Shown here piece after piece: positions 1-9,629 of a DNA stretch of 64,000 bases (position 1 is its first letter; each line of letters starts with the position of its first letter). A program made the translations under genes and the position numbers. Below the pieces are notes generated by a model. It was not told where the DNA came from, searched no databases, and was given only the letters and a program-made list of their open reading frames with translations. Source of the DNA: Rhodospirillales bacterium (lineage in GTDB: Bacteria; Pseudomonadota; Alphaproteobacteria; Rhodospirillales; WMHbin7); the NCBI GenBank assembly GCA_016215555.1, contig JACRJC010000005.1, forward strand, positions 1 to 64,000. Reading direction: 5' to 3'.

Positions 1-415
1 AACGATCCTTGCCCAGCGTCTTTTCGGTATGCCGGATGCTTTCGTCGATCAATCTGCCGGACAGGGCCTTGGCTTGTTTCTCATCGACAGTGATGTCGCC
101 AAGATTCTTCATGGCGGCATCCTGCCGCGCCGCGGCATCCTGCCGCGCCGCGGCATCCTTGGCGCTTGGGTTGTTCTTGGCATAGGCGAGGTCATCGAAG
201 GCCTGTTTGTGTTCTTTGGACAGCGCAATCCCCGCCGCCTTGAAATCGGCCTCGAGCTCGGGTCGCACTTTCCAAACGCCGCCCTGGCCTTTCACCACCG
301 GCGTATAGCCAACGCCGATGGTGGCGTTGTTGTGGTTATCGGGGTAGAATTTTTCCTTATGCTTCTCGATCGTCTTAAGGCTCTCAAACAGACCGTCTCT
401 CAGTTGCTCGCTCAT
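1..415 (-). CDS. Lysozyme-like protein (GH24 / phage-type muramidase), C-terminus outside window
   Basis: The gene starts at an ATG at 415 and reads leftward out of the window, so about 138 N-terminal residues are visible. The start of the protein matches the phage T4-type lysozyme active-site layout: E17, then Y24 and D26, then TIGVG at 32-36. The Glu-to-Asp spacing (9) and Asp-to-Thr spacing (6) equal those of T4 lysozyme (E11, D20, T26). No signal peptide is visible, as in phage endolysins that rely on a holin. The function would be cleavage of peptidoglycan glycan strands. A short in-frame repeat interrupts the middle. The gene lies downstream of a secreted unknown protein on the same strand but is separated from it by a terminator-like hairpin. 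It could be a prophage remnant or a domesticated lysozyme; I see no other phage gene. Confidence 0.6.
   Translation of the reverse strand, partial: MSEQLRDGLFESLKTIEKHKEKFYPDNHNNATIGVGYTPVVKGQGGVWKVRPELEADFKAAGIALSKEHKQAFDDLAYAKNNPSAKDAAARQDAAARQDAAMKNLGDITVDEKQAKALSGRLIDESIRHTEKTLGKDR
116..159. repeat. In-frame 18-bp tandem repeat inside the lysozyme-like gene
   Basis: An 18-bp unit occurs twice perfectly (116-133 and 134-151), followed by the first 8 bases of a third copy. Read on the minus strand it encodes the hexapeptide DAAARQ twice, then DAA. Because the unit is six codons, copy-number change would alter protein length without breaking the frame. Confidence 0.85.
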
Positions 416-434
416 CGTAGGTCTCCTTTGGTCA

Positions 435-465
435 ATAAAAAAGGCGGCGCACCATGCGCCGCCTT
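435..465 (-). terminator. Rho-independent terminator, minus strand
   Basis: A hairpin with a GC-rich stem (AAGGCGGCGC paired with GCGCCGCCTT, tetraloop-sized loop) spans 441-465. On the minus strand it is followed directly by a run of six T. It lies just downstream of the secreted unknown gene ending at 503 and before the lysozyme-like gene, so it would end the upstream transcript. Confidence 0.7.
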
Positions 466-502
466 GGGTAAACGTTGCCAATTCTGTTAAGGCAACGGAA
501 CT

Positions 503-1141
503 TTAGTCATCTGTATAAGGGATAAAATTGAATTGATTGCAACCGCTTTGATATCCAAAGAGGTCTTTGTCTGCAAACGTTAACTCTGCCCCTTCCAGGG
601 ACTGACATATGGCAAAGTCGGGGACACACCGCCACATCCATGAGGGTTTATTGCTCGTCGGTGGATGAGCGATAACCACATAGACGTTGTTTTCCTTCCG
701 CCAACTTGCGCCTAGATAAACGGAACGATCCAGCTTGTAGATATGCCGCTCGCGCCTCGGCAATGCGCCGCCGGGCGGAACCTCGGGCCCATATTCGCTT
801 CTCACGATTTCGTAGGGGATTTCCCCGATCTTCTCGAAAATGACGCTGTCGCCGGTAAGGACCATTCTGCCCAACCAGCCCTCACTGAAGCGATCATACG
901 GATACCACGTCCCATTCATATTGAGGCGGCAGCCCTGGTACATCCACTTCTTGTCCGGGTATTGTTTTTCTTCTTTCCCGTAGTCGATCATGCGTTGGAT
1001 ATAGGCCTTTTCGGCCTTGCTCAGCTTCGGCGGTTTGTCGCCTTCAGCCCGGGCAGATGCGGTAAAAAGCGCCATCCCCATCAGCAGCAGGCACACCAAA
1101 CCCATCCGCAGAAACATGAATCCACTGCGGCTTCGCGTCAT
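503..1141 (-). CDS. Secreted protein of unknown function
   Basis: I do not recognise this 212-residue protein. I chose the ATG at 1141 because AAAAGGA sits about nine bases upstream; an upstream in-frame TTG at 1165 would overlap that site. The N-terminus (MTRSRSGFMFLRMG) leads into a hydrophobic stretch ending near ASARA-EG, a typical Sec signal peptide with signal peptidase I cleavage. The mature part is rich in Tyr, Trp and Pro and holds four cysteines (in QGCRLN, WRCVPD, AICQS, SGCNQF), consistent with disulfides in the periplasm. A Lys/Glu-rich helix follows the signal. The gene is divergent from tolB and followed by a good terminator, so it is probably transcribed alone. A lysozyme-inhibitor or lysozyme-associated role is a guess from the neighbour only. 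Confidence 0.7.
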   Translation of the reverse strand: MTRSRSGFMFLRMGLVCLLLMGMALFTASARAEGDKPPKLSKAEKAYIQRMIDYGKEEKQYPDKKWMYQGCRLNMNGTWYPYDRFSEGWLGRMVLTGDSVIFEKIGEIPYEIVRSEYGPEVPPGGALPRRERHIYKLDRSVYLGASWRKENNVYVVIAHPPTSNKPSWMWRCVPDFAICQSLEGAELTFADKDLFGYQSGCNQFNFIPYTDD

Positions 1142-1357
1142 GACGGCGATCCTTTTCGGGCGCAATAAGGGTGGTTGCTGTTGAGACCATATCCGCCTGC
1201 GTGTGGAGCGTCAAGGATAAAATACCGTGCCGGGCAAAAAAATCGCTTCATGTGAATACTATCTACATCCCATCACGCGGGTGCTTTGGGGAAAATCGGT
1301 CTTGTCTTTTGTCCGCCCTAATCTTGCCTGATTCAGCCTTTAAACGGGGCCTGGGGC

Positions 1358-1410
1358 TTGACAGAAGCCCGGTTCCAGCCCACAAACACCCCTATATCTG
1401 GGGAGGAAAG
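1358..1410 (+). promoter_or_regulatory. Candidate tolB promoter and Shine-Dalgarno
   Basis: A perfect TTGACA lies at 1358-1363, 52 bases before the tolB ATG, in the 273-bp gap between divergent genes. The -10 at the expected distance is poor (CACAAA at 1381). A strong Shine-Dalgarno (GGGGAGGAAAG, 1400-1410) precedes the ATG at 1415 and decides the start over the in-frame codon at 1358. Nothing else is recognisable between 1142 and 1357. Confidence 0.35.
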
Positions 1411-1414
1411 CACA

Positions 1415-2725
1415 ATGCTCCGCAAGCTGTTGGTGATTGGTTTGATGTTCCTGGCGCAACCGGCCTTGGCCGAGGTGCGCATCGACATCACCCAGGGCAA
1501 TGTGAAACCCCTGCCGGTGGCCATCACCGATTTCCAGGGCGTGAAAGGTTCCGAAGGCCAGTTGGGCCAGGATATCAGCCGCGTCATCGCCGCCGATCTC
1601 GAGCGCTCGGGCCTTTTCAAGCCCATCGACAAGCGGGCCTTCATCCAGTCCGCCGAGTCGCTGGCCGTGCAGCCCCGTTTTGGCGACTGGCGCCAGATCA
1701 ACGCCCAGGCCCTGGTTCAGGGCCGGGTCGAAGTGCAGCCCGACGGACGGCTGCGCACCGAATTCCGCTTGTGGGACGTCTATGCCGAACAGCAAATGGT
1801 CGGCCAAGCCTATTTCACCTCGCCCACCAATTGGCGGCGCGTGGCCCATATCGTCGCTGACGCCATCTATAAGCGCCTGACCGGCGAAGACGGCTATTTC
1901 GACACCCAGATCGTCTATGTCGCCGAATCGGGACTGATGACAAGGCGCGTCAAGCGCCTGGCCATCATGGATCAGGACGGCGAGAATCATAAGTTCCTGA
2001 CCGACGGCTCGGATCTGGTGGTGACGCCGCGCTTCGCGCCAAATCTGCGCGAAATCACCTATCTGTCCTTCTATCGCAACACGCCGCGCGTCTATATCCT
2101 GAACATCGATACGGGACGCAGAGAAGTGGTGGGCGATTTCCCGGGCATGACCTATGCGCCGCGCTTCTCGAATGACGGCAACAAGGTCGTGATGTCGGTT
2201 TCCGTCGATGGCAATTCGGAAATCTTCGAGATGGATCTGCGCACGCGCCGCTCAATGCGCTTGACCGACCATCCGGCCATCGACACCTCGCCCAGCTATT
2301 CGCCGGACGGTTCGCAGATCACCTTCAACTCGGATCGCGGCGGCACGCAGCAGCTTTACGTGATGAACGCCGACGGCACGAATCCGCACCGCATTTCCTT
2401 CGGCGACGGGCGTTATGGCACGCCGGTCTGGTCTCCGCGCGGCGATCTCATCGCCTTCACCAAGATGAAAAGCGGCACTTTCTATATCGGCGTCATGCGG
2501 CCCGACGGTTCGGGCGAGCGCTTGCTGACCGAAGGTTATCTGGTCGAGGCCCCGACCTGGGCTCCCAATGGGCGCGTGCTGATGTTCTTCCGCCAAAGGC
2601 AGGGCAAGGGGGCGGGTGGAGACAGCTTCAAGCTCTATTCCATCGACCTGACCGGCTATAATGAACGTCAGGTGGTGACGCCCATGGATGCCTCCGATCC
2701 GGCCTGGTCGCCTCTAATCCCGTGA
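1415..2725 (+). CDS. tolB: Tol-Pal system beta-propeller protein TolB
   Basis: TolB is the periplasmic propeller that links the Tol inner-membrane complex with Pal during outer-membrane constriction. The protein has 436 residues (E. coli about 430). Residues 1-19 are a signal peptide ending in PALA-EV. An N-terminal D1 domain (about 20-165) is followed by repeated PD40/WD40-like blades carrying the signature [33 protein letters not shown]. The final WSPLIP is typical of the family. It is followed by two pal genes and cpoB on the same strand. tolQ, tolR and tolA, normally just upstream, are absent here; the upstream neighbour is divergent. The identification is secure. Confidence 0.97.
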   Translation: MLRKLLVIGLMFLAQPALAEVRIDITQGNVKPLPVAITDFQGVKGSEGQLGQDISRVIAADLERSGLFKPIDKRAFIQSAESLAVQPRFGDWRQINAQALVQGRVEVQPDGRLRTEFRLWDVYAEQQMVGQAYFTSPTNWRRVAHIVADAIYKRLTGEDGYFDTQIVYVAESGLMTRRVKRLAIMDQDGENHKFLTDGSDLVVTPRFAPNLREITYLSFYRNTPRVYILNIDTGRREVVGDFPGMTYAPRFSNDGNKVVMSVSVDGNSEIFEMDLRTRRSMRLTDHPAIDTSPSYSPDGSQITFNSDRGGTQQLYVMNADGTNPHRISFGDGRYGTPVWSPRGDLIAFTKMKSGTFYIGVMRPDGSGERLLTEGYLVEAPTWAPNGRVLMFFRQRQGKGAGGDSFKLYSIDLTGYNERQVVTPMDASDPAWSPLIP

Positions 2726-2762
2726 TTACCCCCGAATTTATGCAATTGTGGCAAAAATTCGG

Positions 2763-2791
2763 TTGACAAATGGGGTCGGAATAGCGATTTT
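2763..2791 (+). promoter_or_regulatory. Candidate promoter upstream of the first pal
   Basis: A perfect TTGACA at 2763-2768 lies in the 158-bp gap between tolB and pal. The -10 at 17-bp spacing is weak (GATTTT). It may let pal be expressed more strongly than tolB, as needed for an abundant lipoprotein. AGGGG at 2872-2876 is the Shine-Dalgarno for the ATG at 2884. Confidence 0.35.
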
Positions 2792-2883
2792 CCCCCCACG
2801 GGTTTCGTCCGAAGGCGGGCGGCGCCCCGGTTAATCCGTTGACCCATATCAATCCATCCCGTATCCGCTGAGGGGTAAAAACA

Positions 2884-3363
2884 ATGAAGCTGCGTGTTCT
2901 GAGCCTGTTTGCGGCTCTTGCCATCCTGACCGCCTGCGAAACGGCCCCCACCACCGGTGACTCGGGCGCTGGTAAGGGTGCCCAGACGACGGTCAAGCAG
3001 GCCACTCCCGGCTCGAAGGAAGACTTCATCGCCAATGTCGGCGACCGCGTTTTCTTCGACTACGACAAGTCGGATCTGCGCGCCGACGCCAAAGGCCAGC
3101 TCGACAAGCAGGCCGAATGGCTGAAGAAGTATCCCAATGCCAAGGCCCTCGTCGAAGGTCATTGCGACGAGCGCGGCACCCGCGAATACAACTTCGGTCT
3201 GGGTGAGCGTCGCGCCAAGTCGGTCGTCGAATATCTCAAGGCCAAGGGCATCGCCGCCGCTCGCGTGCGCATGGTTTCCTATGGCAAGGAGCGTCCGGCC
3301 GTTCTCGGTTCGAACGAGGCTGCCTGGGCTCAGAATCGCCGTGGCGTGACGGTGGTCGAGTAA
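2884..3363 (+). CDS. pal: Peptidoglycan-associated lipoprotein Pal (copy 1)
   Basis: Pal is an outer-membrane lipoprotein that binds peptidoglycan and TolB. The 159-residue protein begins with a lipoprotein signal whose lipobox is LTAC with the acylated Cys at 18. A short Gly/Thr/Lys-rich linker leads to an OmpA-like domain from about residue 52 (GDRVFFDYDKSDL). It carries the diaminopimelate-binding segment GHCDERGTREYN and the ALGERRA-type helix (here GLGERRAKSV), and ends in GVTVVE. It sits directly downstream of tolB. A second, very similar pal follows 255 bp later. Either copy could be the main Pal; this one is next to tolB. Confidence 0.96.
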   Translation: MKLRVLSLFAALAILTACETAPTTGDSGAGKGAQTTVKQATPGSKEDFIANVGDRVFFDYDKSDLRADAKGQLDKQAEWLKKYPNAKALVEGHCDERGTREYNFGLGERRAKSVVEYLKAKGIAAARVRMVSYGKERPAVLGSNEAAWAQNRRGVTVVE

Positions 3364-3399
3364 GCTCGACCTCTCCACGTTAGGGGTTACTGCCAAAGT

Positions 3400-3445
3400 G
3401 CCTGGCTCTGTCTCCGGATTCGGAGACAGGCTGGGCATTTGGTTT
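3400..3445 (+). terminator. Terminator-like hairpin after the first pal
   Basis: CTGTCTCCG and CGGAGACAG form a perfect 9-bp stem around a GATT loop (3408-3429), with partial pairing extending outward. A T-rich stretch (ATTTGGTTTTTG) follows. This would end or attenuate the tolB-pal transcript before the second pal. Confidence 0.6.
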
Positions 3446-3618
3446 TTGTGCCATGATGCGGCCACAATGCGGCCCTAGCGTTCCGGTTCAAAAGTTCGAG
3501 CCGATGGCGCGGCGACACGAAGATTTAACGGGTTGACGTCTACAACTATCCTGTATCTCACACGATAATGCCGCCGAGTCTGCTTTGTCGCGGCGCCACC
3601 TTGAAGAAGGGAACCATC

Positions 3619-4140
3619 ATGAAATCCATTTCGACTTATGCCGTCATCCTCGCTTCGGCTTTGGCCCTAGCGGCCTGCTCGTCTTCGTCCGATACCGACA
3701 TGTCCGGCCAGGGCGCCGGCACCGGCCGCAGCTCGGGCTCGGGCGTTTCGTCGGGCGGCGTCGGCGCCGCTCCCAGCGTCGCTCCCGGCGGCAATCCCTT
3801 CTCGCAGGAAGGCGTTGGCGACCGCGTCTTCTTCGACACCGACAAGTCGGAACTGAACGCCGAGGCTCAGGCCGTCCTGACCCGTCAGGCCGCCTGGTTC
3901 GGCCGCAATCCGGCGGTGCGCGCCACCATCGAAGGCCATTGCGACGAGCGCGGCACCCGCGAATACAATTTCGCGCTCGGCGAGCGCCGCGCCAAGGCCG
4001 TGATCGAATTCCTGAAGGCCCGCGGCGTTGCCGCCGCCCGCTTGAAGATGGTCTCTTTCGGCAAGGAACGTCCGGCGGCGCTGGGCGCTTCCGATGACGC
4101 CTGGTCGCAGAACCGCCGTTCAGTCACGGTGGTCGAGTAA
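3619..4140 (+). CDS. pal: Pal-like OmpA-domain lipoprotein (copy 2)
   Basis: This is a tandem paralogue of the preceding pal, 173 residues from the ATG at 3619. That start is preceded by GAAGAAGGG and gives a clean lipoprotein signal with lipobox LAAC (Cys 20); an in-frame ATG at 3568 would add 17 unlikely residues. A Ser/Gly-rich low-complexity linker (about 21-65) replaces the shorter linker of copy 1. The OmpA-like domain is closely similar, including GDRVFFDTDKSEL, the identical GHCDERGTREYNF and RRSVTVVE at the end. It is expected to be anchored in the outer membrane and bind peptidoglycan. It has its own upstream gap with a TTGACG at 3533-3538, and a hairpin separates it from copy 1, so the two may be regulated separately. 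Confidence 0.93.
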   Translation: MKSISTYAVILASALALAACSSSSDTDMSGQGAGTGRSSGSGVSSGGVGAAPSVAPGGNPFSQEGVGDRVFFDTDKSELNAEAQAVLTRQAAWFGRNPAVRATIEGHCDERGTREYNFALGERRAKAVIEFLKARGVAAARLKMVSFGKERPAALGASDDAWSQNRRSVTVVE

Positions 4141-4156
4141 GACTGTTTCGGATTAT

Positions 4157-4185
4157 GCGCCCCGGCCCGAAAACGGCCGGGGCGC
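4157..4185 (+). terminator. Strong hairpin between the second pal and cpoB
   Basis: GCGCCCCGGCC (4157-4167) and GGCCGGGGCGC (4175-4185) form a perfect 11-bp GC stem with a 7-base loop. There is no T-run after it, so it may be an attenuator, an RNA-stabilising structure or a Rho-assisted terminator rather than a classical terminator. cpoB begins 31 bases later. Confidence 0.5.
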
Positions 4186-4215
4186 TGGTCCGGTTTCGTT
4201 GAAGGAACTTCTTGA

Positions 4216-5205
4216 ATGCGTCTGCTGCCCGCTTTGCTGCTTGCCGCTCCCCTGATGGCGCTGGCGGTACTGCCCGTCCAGGCTCAATCCGATATCCGCC
4301 CGCTCATCGATCGCCTGGATCGCATGGAACGCGATATGATGACGCTGCAGCGCCAGGTTTATCGCGGCGGCGGTTCTTCATCGTCTTCTTCTTCGCAGGC
4401 GGCGCCGCCCGTGGCCGGCGATTCCAGCGACGCCATCGTCTCGATCCAGGAACGGCTCGAGCGTCTCGAAGGCGAGATGCGCCGCCTGACCGGCAAGTTC
4501 GAGGAGTTGGGCCATACGCAGTTTCAGACCAACCAGCGTCTGGAACGCATGAACAAGGACAATGATCTGCGCTTCAAGGAACTCGAGCAGAAGCTGGCGG
4601 CGCAGCCGGTCTCGGAAGGGCCGCAGGCCGGTCCGGTGCCGCAGCACAATCCGCCACCCGAACTGATGCAGAATCCCAGCCCCAAGCCGGGCGAGGAGCC
4701 CATTGTGCTCAAACCGCCGGCGGGTGCCGAGGCCGGCAAAAGCGGCACCTTGCAGGCATCCTCGGCGGCCAAGCCGCCGCCGCCCTCGGGCCAGGCGTCG
4801 GCAACGCCCTCGGGCAATACGCAAGAACAGTACGACAAGGCCTATGCAGCCCTGAAGGGCGGCAACTATGCCGAGGCCGAGAAGGCTTTCGCCGCTTTTG
4901 TCAAAGCCAATCCCAATGACGCCCTGGCCGGCAACGCCCAATACTGGCTGGGCGAAAGCTTTTATGTGCGCGGCGACCATCAGAAGGCCGCCGAGACCTT
5001 CGCCGAGGGCTATCTGAAATATCCCAAAAGCGCCAAGGCTTCCGACAATCTGTTGAAGCTGGGCCTGTCGCTTGATGCCCTGGGCAAGAAAAAGGAAGCC
5101 TGCGCCAGCTACGACCGCTTGCTCAAGGAATTCAAATCCGCCGCCACCGCCGATGCCGCCAAGCGCAAGGCGACCAGTGAAATGCAGCGTTTGGGCTGCA
5201 AATAG
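4216..5205 (+). CDS. cpoB: Tol-Pal system protein YbgF / cell division coordinator CpoB
   Basis: CpoB is a periplasmic TPR protein that coordinates peptidoglycan synthesis with Tol-driven outer-membrane constriction. The 329-residue protein has a signal peptide ending near PVQA-Q (residue 23). A coiled-coil helix with heptad Leu/Met (RLDRMERDMMTLQRQV, then RLERLEGEMRRL) covers about 30-125. A long Pro/Ala/Ser-rich linker follows, then three TPR motifs from about 205 (YDKAYAALKGGNYAEAEKAF, the NAQYWLGESFYVRG region, then the DNLLKLGLSLDALGK region). It ends in EMQRLGCK, typical for the family. Its place after pal is canonical. AAGGAACTT precedes the ATG. Confidence 0.95.
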   Translation: MRLLPALLLAAPLMALAVLPVQAQSDIRPLIDRLDRMERDMMTLQRQVYRGGGSSSSSSSQAAPPVAGDSSDAIVSIQERLERLEGEMRRLTGKFEELGHTQFQTNQRLERMNKDNDLRFKELEQKLAAQPVSEGPQAGPVPQHNPPPELMQNPSPKPGEEPIVLKPPAGAEAGKSGTLQASSAAKPPPPSGQASATPSGNTQEQYDKAYAALKGGNYAEAEKAFAAFVKANPNDALAGNAQYWLGESFYVRGDHQKAAETFAEGYLKYPKSAKASDNLLKLGLSLDALGKKKEACASYDRLLKEFKSAATADAAKRKATSEMQRLGCK

Positions 5206-5239
5206 GCTTTCAGTCTTCGGCCCTCAGTCCACAGCCAAC

Positions 5240-5268
5240 AGCCCTCAGCTTTTTTCTTGCTGACGGCT
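5240..5268. repeat. Imperfect inverted repeat in the cpoB-tilS gap
   Basis: AGCCCTCAGC and GCTGACGGCT pair as a 10-bp stem with one mismatch around a T-rich loop (TTTTTTCTT). Flanking sequence on both sides keeps repeating CTCAG / CTGAG-like words (5208-5284), giving the look of a small decayed palindromic element. It fills most of the 87-bp gap and could act as a terminator for the tol-pal transcript. Confidence 0.5.
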
Positions 5269-5292
5269 GAGAGCTGATGTCTGAATGCGTCG

Positions 5293-6594
5293 ATGACCCT
5301 TTCCACCGTCTTTAGCCGCCATATGTCCGCCCTGGGCCCGTTCGAGCCCGGGCCGCATCTGGCCGTCGCCGTTTCCGGCGGTTCCGACAGTCTGGCCCTG
5401 GCCTTGCTGGCCCAATCCTGGGCGCAGGCGCAAGGCGGGCGGGTGACGGCGCTCACTGTCGATCACGGACTGCGCGACGATTCCCGAGCCGAAGCCCTGC
5501 AAGTTGGACATTGGCTGAGGAAGCGGGGCATCGCTCAGCGCATCCTGACCTGGGAGGGCGAAAAGCCGAAACAGGGCCTGATGGCGGCGGCGCGTCAAGC
5601 CCGCTACCGGTTGCTGGAAGATTGGTGCGCCCGAAAGGGGGTTCTGCATCTGCTGCTGGCCCATCAGATCGAGGATCAGGCCGAAACCCTGCTCATGCGC
5701 CTGGCCAGGGGCAGCGGCGCCGATGGGTTGGCCGGCATGGCTTCCATCGTCCATGCCAGGCAAGTGCGCCTGCTGCGCCCGCTGTTGGGCGTCAAACGTG
5801 CCAATCTGAAAGCCTATTTGCAGGGCTTGGGGCAGGCGTGGATCGACGATCCCAGCAATGAAAACCAAGTCTTCGAACGGGTGCGGCTGCGCGCCAACGC
5901 GCCGGTCTTGGCCGATTTGGGCCTGCGCGTCGAGGCCCTGGCCGCCAGCGCCGCCAAACTTGCCGCTCAAAAGCGCCATCTTGAAGCGGAAACCGCTGCC
6001 AGCCTGGCCAGGCATGTCATCGTCGATTCCCAGGGATTCGCCTGGGTCGAGCGCGCCTTGCTGGACGAACCGGTTGAAATCCGCCATCGCGGCCTGGCCC
6101 GTCTGCTGGCCTGCCTGAATGGCGAAGCCTATCTCCCCGCCATGGATCAGGTGGAAAGGCTGGGCCTGTCCATGACGGGCGGCGCTTGGCGGGGCGGCAC
6201 CCTGGCCGGCTGCCGGCTGCTTTTGCGCCAGGGCCGCATCCTGATCGTGCGCGAACCGGCGGCCTGCGCGCCGCCCTTGCGGCTGGTTTGCGGCCAATCT
6301 TGCCTGTGGGATGGGCGCTGGCGTGCGGCGACGGCAAGGGGGCGGGGACTGTTCCTGGGCGCCCTGGGCGGTCCCGAAGCCCAGGAACTGGCAAGACGGA
6401 CCCCCGGGCTTCGCGAATCGGTCCCCATTCCCTTTCCGGCCTGGGCCAGCCTGCCGGCCATCCGGGATGCAAGAGGTGTTTCCGCCGTCCCCGGACTGGG
6501 GTATAAACGAAGCCGCCAAGGTCCAGAGCCCTTGACGGAATTGAGTTTTGCGCCAAGGCGCTCCTTAACCGGTTCAAATCTGCTCTTGTCTTAG
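5293..6594 (+). CDS. tilS: tRNA(Ile)-lysidine synthase TilS
   Basis: TilS modifies C34 of the CAU-anticodon tRNA-Ile to lysidine using ATP and lysine, converting it to read AUA. The 433-residue protein carries the N-type ATP-pyrophosphatase P-loop SGGSDS at 28-33. It also has the downstream HQIEDQAET segment (usual form HH.DDQ.ET) and MRLARGSGADGLAGM, both family hallmarks. The C-terminal half is the tRNA-binding region with Leu-rich helices. The Shine-Dalgarno is weak; an in-frame ATG at 5323 is an alternative start. It sits between cpoB and ftsH, a common alphaproteobacterial order. The first His of the usual HHxxD pair appears as A-H-Q, a mild variation. Confidence 0.95.
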   Translation: MTLSTVFSRHMSALGPFEPGPHLAVAVSGGSDSLALALLAQSWAQAQGGRVTALTVDHGLRDDSRAEALQVGHWLRKRGIAQRILTWEGEKPKQGLMAAARQARYRLLEDWCARKGVLHLLLAHQIEDQAETLLMRLARGSGADGLAGMASIVHARQVRLLRPLLGVKRANLKAYLQGLGQAWIDDPSNENQVFERVRLRANAPVLADLGLRVEALAASAAKLAAQKRHLEAETAASLARHVIVDSQGFAWVERALLDEPVEIRHRGLARLLACLNGEAYLPAMDQVERLGLSMTGGAWRGGTLAGCRLLLRQGRILIVREPAACAPPLRLVCGQSCLWDGRWRAATARGRGLFLGALGGPEAQELARRTPGLRESVPIPFPAWASLPAIRDARGVSAVPGLGYKRSRQGPEPLTELSFAPRRSLTGSNLLLS

Positions 6595-6668
6595 GGCCGC
6601 GGGTGACTATCTCTTGGTAATGACGGCGGTTCAGCCGCAACCGAACGAATGACAAAAGGGTTCCTTCC

Positions 6669-8605
<1,937 letters not shown>

Positions 8606-8606
<1 letters not shown>

Positions 8607-9436
8607 TGGCGGACCAAGCGCAGCCTTTCTCTTTCGCGGGCGTTCCCCTGGAACGCCCGCTTCTCATGGGCATCGTCAACGTCACCCCCGACAGTTTTCA
8701 TGATGGCGGACGCCATCCCCTGCCCGAGCAGGCGGCGGCGCATGGGCGGCGTTTGCTGGAGGAAGGGGCGGCGATTCTGGACATCGGCGGCGAATCGACG
8801 CGCCCGGGAGCGGCACCGGTGCTGGAAAGCGTCGAGATCGAGCGCGTGGTGCCGGTGGTGCGCGGATTTGCGGGCCGTGGCGCCCTGGTTTCCATTGATA
8901 CAAGGCATCCTTCGGTGATGGTGGCCGCCATCAAGGCCGGTGCCCGCATCGTCAACGACATTGCCGGCCTGTCAGACCCGGAATCACGGCGCATCGTGCG
9001 CGAATCCGGCGTCCACGCCGTGATCATGCATATGCAGGGCGAGCCCGGCAGCATGCAGGCCGAACCCCATTACGACGATTGTCTGGCCGAGGTTTACGAC
9101 TGGCTGGCGGCCCGGCTGGCGCTGTGCGAGGCCGAGGGCATTCCCAGGGCCAGGATCGCCATCGATCCCGGCATCGGCTTTGGCAAATCGCTGGATCACA
9201 ACCTGGCCCTGTTGAAGGGGCTGCGCAAATTTCACGAACTTGGATGCCCGCTGCTGCTGGGGGCGTCGCGCAAGAGTTTCATCGCCCATCTGTGCGGCGG
9301 CATCCCTTCCGATGACCGGCTGCCCGGCTCGCTGGCGGCGGCGCTGTGGGGGGCGTCGCAGGGGGTTCACATCCTGCGCGTCCATGATGTCGCCGCAACC
9401 GCGCAGGCTCTAACTATATGGTCGCGCTTGTGCTAG
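8606..9436 (+). CDS. folP: Dihydropteroate synthase
   Basis: FolP condenses 6-hydroxymethyl-7,8-dihydropterin pyrophosphate with p-aminobenzoate in folate synthesis and is the sulfonamide target. The 276-residue TIM-barrel shows the two Pfam signatures: MGIVNVTPDSFHDGG near 23-37 and ILDIGGESTRPGA near 59-71. DPGIGFGKSLDHN and LLLGASRKSFI also match. The start overlaps ftsH. The stop codon TAG is unusual: it lies inside the terminal CTAG of a 76-bp palindromic element beginning at 9433, so the last codons or the stop may come from the insertion. glmM, which commonly follows folP, is replaced by a sugar-modification cluster. Confidence 0.96.
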
Positions 9437-9508
9437 TGTGGTGGTTTCGTAGTTCGTGCGATTATGCGGCCCCGGCAACACGAACTTCGAAACCAGAAAC
9501 CACACTAG
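9433..9508. repeat. 76-bp palindromic element A (MITE-like)
   Basis: The element starts CTAGTGTGGT and ends ACCACACTAG. Its arms (about 9433-9458 and 9479-9508) pair along nearly their whole length apart from a few small indels, so the transcript would fold into a long hairpin. The ends share CTAGTGT/ACACTAG and an internal AGTTCGT/ACGAACT word with element B. Its first bases contain the folP stop codon. It encodes no protein, has the size of a miniature inverted-repeat element, and may serve as the folP terminator. Confidence 0.8.
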
Positions 9509-9522
9509 AAATCGAATATTTG

Positions 9523-9598
9523 CTAGTGTCCCTATTGATTCGTAAGTTCGTAAATCGCCGGATTTCAAATCTCACGAACTTACGAATCAGGACACTAG
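9523..9598. repeat. 76-bp palindromic element B (MITE-like)
   Basis: This second element is exactly the same length as element A and starts 14 bp after it. It begins CTAGTGTCC and ends GGACACTAG. The arms share GATTCGTAAGTTCGT and its complement, with about five extra bases in the left arm. Together A and B fill nearly all of the gap between folP and the first radical SAM gene. The Shine-Dalgarno of that gene (AAAAGGA) lies just outside element B. Confidence 0.8.
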
Positions 9599-9629
9599 AC
9601 TCGTCTGACCTGTCAAAAGGATCCTTGCG

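Noticed and set aside
116-159. Tandem repeat as a possible CRISPR array
   Set aside because: Unit is 18 bp with no spacers, and it is in frame in a gene.
29-490. Plus-strand open frame across the left edge
   Set aside because: It is antisense to the lysozyme-like gene, whose active-site spacing and start make the minus strand coding.
9433-9598. Insertion sequence at the cluster border
   Set aside because: No transposase reading frame; only two short palindromic elements.
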